Assembly: GCF_010389155.1 (NCBI RefSeq)
Contig: NC_057763.1
Coordinates: 44,684,645 to 44,748,644, forward strand
Direction: 5' to 3'
DNA: 64,000 nucleotides
Origin: Erigeron canadensis
Taxonomy: Eukaryota > Streptophyta > Magnoliopsida > Asterales > Asteraceae
How positions within the stretch are numbered: position 1 is the first letter of the stretch; each line of letters opens with the position of its first letter. Positions 45,773 through 63,100 of this stretch are shown one piece after another. The notes under the pieces are model-generated. The model worked only from the letters and a program-made list of their open reading frames with translations. It did not search any database and was not told the DNA's origin. The position numbers and the translations under genes were made by a program.

Positions 45773-46018
45773 ATGGCAGGCTCAAGGTTTGCAATGTTTG
45801 TGAGCGAAGCAGCACCACCTCAGTTCATTAGTGTGATAAGGCGACGTGCCACAAAAGTCTTGGAGACGATAAATGAAGATGAGAGGGAAGAAAGTGTGAA
45901 TGCCTTATCATTTTCTTCTTCTCCATGTAATCAAACAAGAAGAAGGAAATCCTCATTCCTTTTAGAATACACCCAAAAGAAGGTCCCCCACAAATCCACA
46001 ATTGAAATTGGCACTTAA
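45773..46018 (+). CDS. Small conserved plant protein of unknown function (cluster member E)
   Basis: 81 residues, intronless. The N-terminal motif FVSEAAPPQFISVIRRRATK followed by VLETINEDEREE is shared with the gene at 36034. The C-terminal half is Ser-rich then basic (NQTRRRKSSFLLEYTQKKVP). The first 40 residues are the conserved part, so this region probably carries the function. Neither membrane nor secretion signal is visible. It closes the cluster on the right and points the same way as the gene at 36034, opposite to the copies between them. Confidence 0.75.
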   Translation: MAGSRFAMFVSEAAPPQFISVIRRRATKVLETINEDEREESVNALSFSSSPCNQTRRRKSSFLLEYTQKKVPHKSTIEIGT

Positions 46019-47284
46019 TTTTTTTTCATTTTTGGCTCTCACATACAAGTGCTTTTGCTCTTTATCTTGGCTACAGTACTACTTAATGGTCTTGTCATCT
46101 ATGTAACGTAATGGAAATTTAATCAAGGTAAAAAATTTCTTGATTCGAAGGATCTAAGCTATGTAAGCAATGAACTATATATATGTGTAATCAAGTTACT
46201 ACTAATTAATCGCCATACTATGTATGTATGTATGTATGTATGTATGTATACAATTAATTGATATACTTGTAGTTGCATCATATTCTACTAAACAAATTGT
46301 GGCCCAACCACCTACTAAACAAAGAAGTGAATCATGTATTTGAGCTTGTTAATACATTTTGCAAGAGCTCTAAACTACTCTAGACCTAGCATGATTAACA
46401 CGCTATTTCTTGTACCGTCAATCACTTTAATTTCTTATTGCACGAGTATGCTTATGCTCCTTACTATTTTACAGTTATGGAGGTATACTATATGTTTCAA
46501 GAAGAAAAGATGCAATGACTGAAATCCAAATTTTCACAAGTAACTATATACGTATTACATGTTGAGTAAGTACAGTGAAGTACAATCATATTAATCAGAA
46601 AGTCGCCTTCTTAATTTTCACAAGGGACTAAGGGAGGAGGCTTGGGCCTTGAAATTTGGTCATTTGGATTGGTGGACATGGCCCCAAAATATTTTTGAGT
46701 GGATGAAGATTATTGAGCGGCCCAAAAGAATTGAAAACAAAAACAAAACTGAAACACCTTGAAGACCCATCACAACTCACACGAGTATATGATATTGAGT
46801 GAGGTGTGTTTGACTTTCAAAATGTCAAAACATAATATTTTTGTTTTTTTTATTTGATTTTCTTTAGATTTGGAAGTATGCTATTCTATTTGTTCTCATT
46901 TATCGTGACAACGAATAATTTCATGATTTTCTAACTTTCGAAATTAACGTAAGTATATATAAATCAAATAATTATTTTTGTGTGTTGTTGTCTTTAAAGA
47001 TAAAATAAAATGATTATTTTCTAGCTAGATATGAAATCCTCTTCTATAAATCTCTAAATAAGTATATAAATAACTAGAATTAGATATGATGATTATTTCA
47101 TTTTAGTTGGTTGGTTGAGTGAAGGAACTTTTACTTTTCTCCATCTTATGGGTTTAGGTCTTGTTTAATTTATTTTAAAACGGTTTTTTTTTATGCATCC
47201 ACTCTGTTGTTGTATATATCATGTTCAGTTTGAGGTGATTCAAAACACGTGGGTTAAAAAAGTGAATATAGATATATTTATACT
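46019..47284. other. 3' flank of the small-gene cluster
   Basis: 3' UTR of the gene at 45773, a (TGTA)n microsatellite at 46220-46250, then AT-rich DNA. The frame 46334-46522 has no family features. No gene seen. Confidence 0.5.
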
Positions 47285-48288
47285 ACTATATACTCCCCCC
47301 ACCCCCACCCCCTCTCTTTATAAGTAAAGTAATCACAATGTTTAAAGTACTCTTCGACTAATTACTATTTCACCTACTTACACAAATGATATCTTAAAAA
47401 TATTCTTAATGAAATAATTTATAAAATATTTGACTCTATTCATAAAGTAACTATACTACCCTTTTACGTCAATAATACTCGTAACCTACATTACTCGTTA
47501 TCGTTGCCACCATCATTGCGGTCGTCAATTGTTGCCACTGCCCACATCAATCTCCATCGTTGTTGATTTGCATGACTCCCTTTTAATAATAAAATAAATA
47601 TAATAGATTTAGTCCTCGGAAAGGAAATAGAATATAAATAGGAAAATACTAAACAAAACCTTTAAGGCTTCACTTAACGTGCATAAAAAGATTGTACATT
47701 TTCATATTAAAAGTTCACATCCTGAATTTTATAATAAGTGTACAACTAGTTTATGCACCTTAATGAAAACCCTTAAAGCTTCGTTTAACAAAACCCATAA
47801 AAATATAGCAATATTTCATGCCTCACAAAATTAAGGATTAATGTATGTTATACATAATAATTTACGCATAAACAAAAATTTGTAAATGTAACTTAAAGTC
47901 ATTTAAATATTTATAAATAGTCAATCTAACCAAGATCTAATACAAAAATAATGTGATACACGTATAGACACTAGATTGGTGTCCGCGTAATGCAACGACG
48001 TTAACAGCGACGGTGATGGTGTGGTTATTAACGTAAAAATAATTTCATTGCGGTCGGGGATGTGATGAATTGTTGCGGTGAGATATGTAAGGGGGGGGGA
48101 CGAATTTTAAGTTAGAGTTTTGGTATGTGTTTTTGCATGAGGGGAGATAGATATTGAATTTTTTTAAAGGCATTTTAGTCACAGCGTATAAAATGAAAAT
48201 AAAGATGTGTTAAGATGAAGAGTAAATGTGTCATTTCAGATTTTTAGAATTAAGGAGGGAGACAATTTCTTTTATAAGGGAGTATAGA
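47285..48288. mobile_element. Helitron-like modules, facing pair
   Basis: On the minus strand from 48288 the sequence begins TCTATACTCCCTTATAAAAG, a Helitron-like 5' start. On the + strand, 47285 has a related tatatactcccc...ctttataagtaaag. Inside, 47500-47565 is a CCA/ATC-rich tract and 47980-48075 has gtccgcgtaatgcaacgacg followed by GGT/GAT words. The layout parallels 25259-25885. Ends with CTRR were not established. Confidence 0.4.
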
Positions 48289-49634
48289 TAGTTTCATTCT
48301 ACTTAATCATTGTAATTCTACTTCAATGTAAAGTAAAATAAAAATATCGAATATAAGAGAACAATGGTTGTTTACTCCCAATCACATATCACTAAAGTAA
48401 AATAAAGCGTTTAGTTGAAGAATTTTATCAAACACTTGAAATAGATATAAGTACTTTCAATGTTAAAATTAATATGTATCGATGATGGATTGTACATATC
48501 TTTGCCAAAAAAAAAAGAAGAGAAAACGATTAATTTCACCTTCAGTTATAACATATATGTACATCCCAGAATTTGTATTAGATTAATAAACTATAACGTG
48601 ATGAAAACATAAGCAAACACCAAAAAACAAATGAAGATAAACGATTGCAACATTACCAGGAAGCATATATGGTGTAAACAAAAGACGACGGTGGTGATGG
48701 ACGGCGAAGGTGATGAACGACGTTGATGGTGTTGATACTAACGGTGGAGATAGAGGGCGATGGTGAAGATGGAAGGCGTTGGTGGAGGCATTGGTGATAG
48801 AGGTCGGTGGGTGGAGGCGTTAGGAAGTGAGAGTTTCTTGTTTTTTTTGGAAGGGTTAGTTCGGAAATTCAGGATAAGGTGTAAGGGTATTTTGGAAAGA
48901 AAAGTATTCTGAATTTCTTAATTAATTTTTTTTATAAGGAGGTGTAGATATAGATATAGGTTGATCACGCTTAGCCCAACTTTTTTGCATTTATTTTCTT
49001 TAATATATTTTTGTTACCATTATGTGTTGTTTACTTAATTAATCTAAACTTAGGAAATCTTAGAGTTGTAAATGTTATCAAGTCACGAAATAACAAGAAG
49101 CAGAAAAACATACGCGTTCAACAAATAATTCAACAATTAATATTGATGCTAACACCTTGTCACATTCAAAGAGTAGTAGTTTAACATTATATCATAATCA
49201 TTCTATCAACATATATAAAGAACAGACAATAACTTATATGGTACGTTGTGTTTGTTTATGAAATAGAAATTTCCGTATTATGAGATCCATGGAATAGTAA
49301 GATTGTGTACATTGTATCGAATTTAACACTTTTTAAAATTAAACATTTATAACATCTTGATAGCGTGATTAGGATTCCTATATTTTGGCTTGTTTGTTTT
49401 TTTAACCATTAAATGGTTGTATTGATAAAACAACCGAATGAATACATAATGTATGTATGAATTAATCAATATGGTTATTTTTATTTATTAAGTTACAAAA
49501 ACAAACATTTTTGACGACTTAATGAATTAAATATTTTTGATCAAGTCACAACTTTTTTATTAAGTTATTAAACAAACACCGTCTGAATTAGTTACAGTGT
49601 TAAACGGAGAACTCTTTTCGCATTTCAAATAGAA
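48289..49634. other. Repeat-rich intergenic DNA
   Basis: At 48670-48815 there is a strong GGT/GAT/GGC-rich tract. On the minus strand from about 48946 the word TCTACACCTCCTTATAAAAA resembles the Helitron-like 5' starts nearby. The remainder is AT-rich with no gene seen. Confidence 0.4.
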
Positions 49635-49642
49635 AATGAGAC

Positions 49643-50370
49643 CAGGGATATGCGTGGTCCGGTTTGGCCGGTTTTTGCTAAGAATCTCAACCAAACCAAT
49701 GTAAACGGTTCAACGATTTTTCAAACCAACGCGTCCAAATTGTTATGCCAAATCCAACCAACCAAAACCAATTAACCGGTTTGGTTTGGTCCGGTTAGAT
49801 GGTTATCACACTTTTTTCATACAATATATTAAAACTTCTAATAATACCAACTTGCAAAAGTTTCACAAATACTTAAAATGAAATATAAAGTGTTGAAAAT
49901 ACATAGAAAAAACCGAAAAGAAAAAGTAGAGATTAATATTTTAAACAACGCAGACAATTCGTGTATATATACTCGATTGGGGATTCATTATTTTAGGATT
50001 ATAAAAATCATATAAATTAGCTTGGTAATTGATTGCTAAATATTATCTTAAAGATCGTATTCTTGAAAAAGCAAGATAAGAATTTGAATATTTTCAAACT
50101 TTTGCAAAGCTAATATTTTATTACTTTATAATTTATAAAATTGAATATAATATATATATATAAAATAAACATATCATTAATATTAATAAATAGTCCAGTT
50201 TAGTTAAACCGATTTGATAAAAGTCAAAAACCATAAACCAAACTATAAGAGCGGTTTATTTTAAAAGACAAACCGACGGTCTACGTATTTGATTTCAAAC
50301 CCGACCAATCCAAATAATTACTTCGGTTTAAACGGTTTAGCCAGTTTAGATCAAACCGTGCACATCGCTA
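49643..50370. mobile_element. Non-autonomous hAT element, 8-bp target duplication
   Basis: The left end is cagggatatgcgtggtccgg. The reverse complement of the right end is TAGCGATGTGCACGGTTTGA. The identical 8-bp words aatgagac flank it at 49635-49642 and 50371-50378. Subterminal regions are dense in aaaccggttt-like words (ccggtttggccggtt; ttaaccggtttggtttggt; cggtttaaacggtttagcc), a hallmark of hAT ends. The 728-bp interior is AT-rich and non-coding. Confidence 0.9.
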
Positions 50371-50451
50371 AATGAGACATTATCTTTTTCATGCGAAATG
50401 ATGATGTTTCTTTCACACCCTTGTTCGGTATTGCATATATATACTTCTGTA

Positions 50452-50810
50452 TCTATATCTATATTTATATTATCTTATAAAGCATTTTGTCTTTTTTAAA
50501 ATCTCAAAAGATGATTTGACTACCTAAATTACTCCATTTTTTATTCACTAACTTAAACATCTACCTGATATATCTATAATACCATTTCTCTCTCTCATCA
50601 AATCTCAACCACTAATTATTTCTCCCTCCTCAATAAATCATTTTATTTATCCAGTTCACTCAAAATCTTTTATCTCAAAAACCATATATCAATAAATTAC
50701 AAAAATTGTATAGGTGTTCTTAAAATTTCATGCTCTTTCATTAGAGATGCCATTTAATATACTTTCAACGAATTTTTAAATCCGAGGCGAAGCCCGTATG
50801 GGTGAAACAT
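50452..50810 (+). mobile_element. Helitron-like non-autonomous element
   Basis: It starts TCTATATCTATATTTATATT followed by atcttataaagc. Near the end it carries the GC hairpin ccgaggcgaagcccgtatgg, of the form seen just before Helitron 3' ends. The sequence between closely parallels 25259-25400 (ttattca-ctaa-cttaaacatctacct, then ctataatacc). The exact CTRR end is not clear, and Helitrons leave no target duplication to test. Confidence 0.5.
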
Positions 50811-51046
50811 TTGCTATCATACTTTATGATTTATCACCTTCTATGATCTATCATCCCTACCATCTCATCGCAGAAATGCGCGAATACTTTCTCTCGTTTA
50901 ATATAAATAGGGCACATATTCCATAGATGTATCAATCTTTTTTTCAGAATATATTTAATATGTATAAAAAATAAAGCTAAAAATGTGACTAATAAAATTT
51001 GATATATGACACTATTAGTAAAGATTAAGAAAAACACCCATGTAAT

Positions 51047-51236
51047 CAAGGGCAAAGCTATTAAGGGGCCATGAGGGGCGTCCGACCCCCCGAAAATTTT
51101 TTTTGCGATATAGGGGTATATTGTTTTCGTGTAGAAAATTTTTGATATATTCGGTTTCGACCACCCATTTACCCAAAAAATAACTTTAGGGAAAAAAATT
51201 AGATCCCTCACTGAAAATTTTTAAGCTTCGTCACTG
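51047..51236. mobile_element. Short hAT MITE, 8-bp target duplication
   Basis: It starts caagggcaaagctattaagg. The reverse complement of the right end is CAGTGACGAAGCTTAAAAAT. The identical 8-bp words catgtaat flank it at 51039-51046 and 51237-51244. The 190-bp length and CA...TG ends fit a hAT MITE. It sits 0.8 kb upstream of the CIPK23 start codon. Confidence 0.85.
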
Positions 51237-51244
51237 CATGTAAT

Positions 51245-52025
51245 TCATGTATCAAAAATCAAATAAATGAAGCATAACTGGCATATTTTTAAGTTCCATT
51301 TATCTTTACTCAATTCTTTTATTAAAATAAAATCGAGAATATAAAATATTGTACTCCGAGATTGGAATAAAATAGAACAAAACGAGGTCGGTTCCGAGGA
51401 AGTCATCATTAGAATATCAAATTCAATATTAAAAAGTGATCAAATTTAGTACGCCTTTTCAACTAAATTTAATTTCTTTCTTTTCATACATCAAAGATTC
51501 TCCACAAAACCCCTCTTTTGATATTTACCCTAAATTTATTAAACCTTGGCATGACAAAATTCTCTTATATTTCCATAAATTTCATCTCTTTTGGCTGATT
51601 CCTATTATGGGTATTAGTCTTTATTAAAAAGTTCTATTTTTTTTTATTCTTACAAGCTTAAATTAATTAAATTTATTTTCTCGGGTGTGTTTTTTAAAAA
51701 TATAAATTTCAAGATGAGTGTATCAAAATCTCAAGTTTGGCAGCCCTGTAAAAAGAAGAGATTTTGATTTGATTCCAAAAATAAATAAAAAAGATTAAAA
51801 CTTTATTCTCAAAAATGGATGGTATATATATCTTAAATTTTTATATTGATTCATAAGAATATACTTGTATATTTTTTTTTGTATCAAAAAAGGGGGTGAT
51901 TTGATTATTATATTTAACATAAATTTTACTTTAAAAAAAAAAACCATAAATTTTACTAAAAAAAGGAAAAGAACAAAAAAAGAAAGAAATTTTAGGGTTT
52001 TTTCTGATCAGTTAAATTAAGAAAG
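51245..52025 (+). promoter_or_regulatory. Promoter and 5' UTR region of CIPK23
   Basis: About 780 bp between the hAT MITE and the CIPK23 ATG. The last 60 bp are purine-rich (aaaaggaaaagaac) and then tttagggttttttctg, a common plant 5' UTR texture. A tatatata word lies at about 51821. No specific operator can be named. Confidence 0.4.
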
Positions 52026-57638
<5,613 letters not shown>

Positions 57639-58132
57639 GAGTCGGGATGATAGGTTGAATCAAATTGCCTGTCTTGTGCTGTTATCTGTCACTTTGGAAT
57701 TTCTTTGTACAATAGATTGACCCCCAAACTTTGGTTTTGCTTGTTCATTTCTACATTACATCTTCTTAACTTAAAAATTAAAATATCAAATGTAATACTG
57801 TTCAGACTGTTAAACTTGTTATTAGCATCGTTATGATCACAAAGTCTTCATGTCATACTATAGTTACTACAAGATTCTTAAGTTAGAATTAACATGAGAT
57901 CACAAACTCTTCTTTTGACTATGATTTGGCCCTACAGTGTTAGAACCTGGTGCGTGAAGATTCAGATTCAGTACAACTAGATCAATGAGTCTGTGATCTT
58001 AGTGTCGTCTTTTTTAGTGTGGTTTTGAGTCTTTGAGATATTACTTTCTTATGTTTATATTCACCACAAATATCCAAATAACAATTGAAATAAGCATAAC
58101 TGCATAACCCAATACTTACAAATAGATAGAAT
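57639..58132. other. Convergent 3' regions of CIPK23 and the mTERF gene
   Basis: About 490 bp between two convergent stop codons. It must contain both 3' UTRs and polyadenylation regions. No separate gene seen. Confidence 0.6.
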
Positions 58133-59041
58133 TTACAAATTTCTTGAATTGTTTCCCTGCCTCAACAGCTCTGCAAACTCCTCATCTGTGGTTTTAAGTA
58201 AAAGTGCTAGAGAAATCTTGACCCCACTTTCCATAGCCTCCAAATGTCTAGGCTTTATCCTTTTTTCCAAACTGAATGCAAAATATTGTGGGAATTCCTT
58301 CAATTCTTCCATATCCCGTTTCATCTCCTCGTCAAAATACTCGAATTTTGGCTTAAAGTTGTTGTCAAGGCTGAAAGTAAACAGCCCGGGACACCTCAAA
58401 ACCATCTCAACCGCCTCTGATCTCGAAAACCCAAGACTAACTATGTAATTCAATTTGGGCATCAATGTGTTCTCCACATTTGACACTAACAAAACACAAT
58501 CCTGATAAGCCAATGCATTCAAATCCCGGAACCCGAGTCTTTTAAGGTAAAAAAGAGCAGGCTTGAGTTGATCTTTGACGCTCGAAACGAGCAATCTTGG
58601 GCATTTATTGATCACCCTTCTGAAATTATAGTCTGGGACATTAAGATCATGTGACAGGAACCTAAAAACTGGAGCAAGTTCGTTGTCGATACTCGCAGTG
58701 AGAATCTTTGGGCACATGCCAATGAGTCTTGGAAGGTCTTTCTGTAAAATGCCTTTAGATTGAAGAAAAGTGATAGTGTTGTGAATGGAATTGAGGGATG
58801 TTGAATGGATCAATGGGTTTAAAGAAAGGGCTTTGCCTGAGTCAACACCTATAACTTCAAGACACAAGATTTTTTCTTTGAATTGGAGGGATAGTTTAGT
58901 ATGGACTGGAGTGTAAAGAGGGTGTTTATGAAGGAGTGTTTTGGGTTTCTTGGAAAGTTGAGGGGTGTCTGTTGATTGTTGTGGTGCTGGTGGATGCTGT
59001 TGTTCTTGAGGGGAATATGAGTGGAATGCTGCTGCAGCCAT
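58133..59041 (-). CDS. Plastid-type mTERF protein (MTEF1/SOLDAT10-like)
   Basis: Single-exon gene of 302 residues. The N-terminus is rich in Ser, Gln, Pro and His without acidic clusters, compatible with an organelle transit peptide. From about residue 50 it is built of mTERF helical repeats with the diagnostic proline after a hydrophobic pair: LPRLIGMCPKIL, FRRVINKCPRLL, VEMVLRCPGLFTF and FPQYFAFSLEKRIKPRH. mTERFs bind nucleic acid through a superhelix and control organelle transcription, splicing or ribosome biogenesis. Length, start (LSLQFKEKILCLE) and the KRIKPRH end resemble the short plastid MTEF1 type (Arabidopsis SOLDAT10). I hold the family with high and the orthology with moderate confidence. 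Confidence 0.88.
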   Translation of the reverse strand: MAAAAFHSYSPQEQQHPPAPQQSTDTPQLSKKPKTLLHKHPLYTPVHTKLSLQFKEKILCLEVIGVDSGKALSLNPLIHSTSLNSIHNTITFLQSKGILQKDLPRLIGMCPKILTASIDNELAPVFRFLSHDLNVPDYNFRRVINKCPRLLVSSVKDQLKPALFYLKRLGFRDLNALAYQDCVLLVSNVENTLMPKLNYIVSLGFSRSEAVEMVLRCPGLFTFSLDNNFKPKFEYFDEEMKRDMEELKEFPQYFAFSLEKRIKPRHLEAMESGVKISLALLLKTTDEEFAELLRQGNNSRNL

Positions 59042-60151
59042 TGTGGGTGGTGCTGGTTTTGGTTCATTTGGGTTGGTATATCTATCTTTCTATCTATAAC
59101 TAATGATTTGGTGTAATGAGAGGGAAGAGGTGAGGTGGATAGTTTTCCTAGAAAACTATTGGTTGTTGGATGATTTCATGGATCAGGTTACCCTCACAAT
59201 CTTGTGTAGAGACTAGAAACAACCCTCAACTTTTATTCAGTGCACATATATGGTCAATCTTTCTATTTTGATTTGTCAAAATATTATTGTCCAATACTGA
59301 ACCATATTGCCGTTAACTTATAATTAATTTTAGATAATTTTTACTAAAATGACATTTTACTGTTTCTTTGATTTTTGTGACGTATCAGTAAAAGTTATAT
59401 GAAAATTTTGGTCATCTAGGTATACTCAATTTAGTGATATATTTACGAAAATTATGCATTATTGTCATATAAATTGTATATTGTCGTAAATGAACAAAAA
59501 TTTAAAAGGGTATCCGACTTTAAGAAAAAAAAGTTACACCAAATGTTGTCTTCTACGGGTTTTGGGTATCAATACCTCAACGGTGTATGAAAGATGTTGA
59601 GATGTAAACAGCCTTACTTCTAACTAGGTAGAGTGACCGTCTTACTTCTAACTAGGTAAAGTGACCGTCTGTAGATTCCTATCTTAATGATAGAAAAGAA
59701 CTCTCCGCCTTTGCATGGTTATGGGGTATCGGACTATTAGAATTTTGCTAACATCACCAAGGGATAATACAACACCCATTCGAATTCACAGAAATGAACA
59801 TATCCCAAAACAAATGGAAAAAATTTCTATACAAGGAACGCAAAATCCTTTCACAATTTATCACTATATCAGATTACCAACCTCACTCTCTCACCGGTTA
59901 AAAGAAAACCATAATAAGTTATAATTAAGATGTCTGAATCATTCCTACATACAAGCAATTACTACAATTTTATTTCTTCTTGTATATCATCAGCATTTGC
60001 TATCGTTCAGAAAACACACCGAGGCTGCGAATTGTTCTAGAGTCGCTTAGAGAAGCTTTGGATTTTCCTGTCTGTTGATAATGGCTCATGACACCTTCCC
60101 ATTAGATATGTATATGCATCTTAACAGGTATACAAAGATTTTTCCATCTGT
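59042..60151. other. Intergenic between the mTERF and JAC1-like genes
   Basis: mTERF promoter side, then AT-rich DNA. A perfect-spaced tandem pair of 28-bp units (cttacttctaactaggta..., 59613-59640 and 59641-59668, one mismatch) is the only structured feature. The last 150-200 bp are presumably 3' UTR of the JAC1-like gene. The frame 59715-59924 has no family features. Confidence 0.5.
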
Positions 60152-63100
60152 TCATGTTAGAGATGACCGAACATCTTGGGTAATAAAAGCAGCCCATGCG
60201 TCCTAACCAAAAACATGATCAAATAAGTTGACGAAAATCGTAACAAAGATAGTTCCATATGGATAGAAAGTGCCATGTTTGAGTATCTTATAAGCCTTAA
60301 GTTGTTGGTCATCAGAAACTTCACATAGATACAGACTAAAAAATTTGAATACCTGTAGGATTGGAAATGCCTTTTCGGCAACATATTTTTGTGGGATAGT
60401 CGCACCTCTTTGCTGCAATTTGTCAGGGTGCAGACATAATCGTGCCTTCTGATAAGCCTTCTTTACGCTTGAACTGTCTTTGAGGTTTGATAAAGGTATC
60501 ATGATCCACCCACTACTTGGCCATAGAATCTAAAGTTCAGCCAAGATAAAAGAACTCAGTAACTATGTTCTATTGAATAATAAGAATCAGATAAGCCAAT
60601 TATAATAAAATGGGTCCAGATAATCAGATAAGCTATGATATTTACTCACGTGATGTAGTGTTGATAGAAGCAGCCGGATATTTGGTTCTTTTCCATCTGA
60701 CCACAACTTTATATCTTCATCCAGTAATTCTAGCTCCATCTGTACTAATACAGTATAAGTGTTAAATGGAACCTCTCAAATAATTAGGTCAAAGACTAAC
60801 GTTGAGGATTTTAAAATAATGCACGAAGCGCTCCTAAAATTTACCTGTTTACATGGACTTTCATCATTATTCAGTTCTTGTAGCAGTTCTTCTGTTGTAA
60901 TTTCCTTTTGTTGATTTAACTGTGAGTAAAGTTTAGAAGGAAGTGTTTGTGTTAGCTTTTCTGCACAAAGTGCACATAGCTTATTGCATTATCCAAATGT
61001 AATAAGCCCATTTTACTTGTCAGACAGTCAATAGCTTTTTAGCTTATTTGAGGTGAACAATTGATTTCCAGAAGCCCAGTTTATAGCTTATTTGAGGTGA
61101 ATAATCTGATTTCGAGAAGCCAAGTTGGAGGTCCTTATTCCAAAGAGCTTATTGAGCTCATAAGCTAATAAGTCCAAGCTCTTATAAATAAGCTATAATG
61201 CTAACCCACATGTTCCTTGCTTTATCAAAAATAAACACACAGTTACATTATGTAATCTTCTAGAATACTTACTGAAGGTGAATCTTTTGACCCATGTCTG
61301 GCTACATGCACTCCTGGAACCTTACTTACACTAGGCATTTCTGCAAAATAAAGAAATAATGTGAAGCAAGAATTAGCATTACAGCATTCCATGCTTAAAT
61401 GATACCTCAAGAGGGTATTCGGATATGTAAATTTAAAAATCATTATGTGATAACAAACTATGCGAATCAGATAATCAACTACAAAGAACAGATTGTATGA
61501 AATTCTGTTGGGGAGAACATCCATGTAAGATTGTAATAATCAGATAATGCAATTCTTGACCATTCGGCAAATTATGATCATTAATAAATTAAGAGATAGA
61601 TTGATCAAAATAACATTTTAATGAAAAAAGAGAAACGTCTTGTGAAATGAGAGTAAAAATCTCTCAAATTAGGTTAATAGAAGGGGTTAATAGCTAATGC
61701 TACTATCTTTTACCATTTGATAGACAAATGTGCTGCTATCTGTTCTAGAAGGTGATAACCCAAAACTGATCATTACAAATGATTAACGTTACATCACCTT
61801 TCACTGCAGGACACACATATTCTACATCAGGACAAGCATGTTCTACGTCTTCTGTTTTGTTCATTTTTATATCCGGATCACGCGTTTGGCATTTCTGTTT
61901 AGCCCAAGCAATTGCTTCATCCACACAAAGTGTTTCACTGACTCTTTCTCTATTACTAGGATTTATTTCAATTATGTAGGAACTCATAACTTCGTCTTCT
62001 TCCTCATCATAGATTGTGCTCGCTTCATCTTCTTGTTCTTGATTTAACGAGGACACCATGGATGCTGGAGAGTGGACTTGAAGATCCTCCATTGACTCCC
62101 TAACACTGCTATATGAATTGGGTCCAAAATTTATAATTTCTGGTGATGACGCCTTTTTTGAGGATCCAGCATAGCAGCCTTTAAACTTGTGTATATAGTC
62201 ACTCTCAGATGAATGGCATTTGCAAGGAGAATTTGGTTGTTTATCTGCCATTTCATGCATCTTCTCGGATGTGTTCCATTTCGATGATACATTTATTGGC
62301 CTACACAAGATAGTCAATTCTGTAAAACACTCACAAATTAATCCAAACTACGAGTATACTTCTAATTCAAAAAACCTCGTAAATCGCCAACCTGATTATC
62401 ATAAAAACATTAAGAATTTTGTAATCATATTTTCCAAAACATAATTTAAGTATACTTTTCTAGTGTTGAAGACTAGCAACCACCTATTATATAAACCAAT
62501 TATCCCTGATGAGACTCATACGCATGATCGCTTTTATAATTGATTACATCCAATAGTGTTGGAACGAAGCTCCTTTGATTCTTGTACAGTACAATTCTAG
62601 TTAATACTACAAAATTGTAGGTCTAATTGTTCATCTCATCAAGATATTCATCATGTAGTAATTCATAAAAACATCAAGACAAACAAGGATTACTTGAGAA
62701 GTATTACCAGAAACAAGAGGGCATAAGTGATCATATTATAAAACAACAGGGACTGATGCACAACTAATAGCTATAGTTTTGGGTTAAACTTTTTAAATAG
62801 CTCCTTTTGGTTCAACCATATATATTTGGGCTTTTTTGGATTCAAAAAGTGATTGATTTTCACATGGAGATGATCTATACATTACTTTTTTTTTTTTAGG
62901 TGCACACCTCCAGATGTGTTTAACGATATTGTACGGTGCAACCCTTAAAAAATGTTTACTGATGTACGGCTAAAAAACTTATGTGTATATCGAATTTTTA
63001 GTCATTGTATAAATCGGGTGATTTTATCATCAGGTAACAATATAAGTTGTCACGTCATCATCCGTCATGCAAGATGTCACATACAATTACTAGGAATTTC

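Noticed and set aside
46334..46522. 62-residue hydrophobic + strand frame
   Set aside because: AT-rich DNA of this composition gives such frames by chance. There is no promoter, homologue or conserved context.
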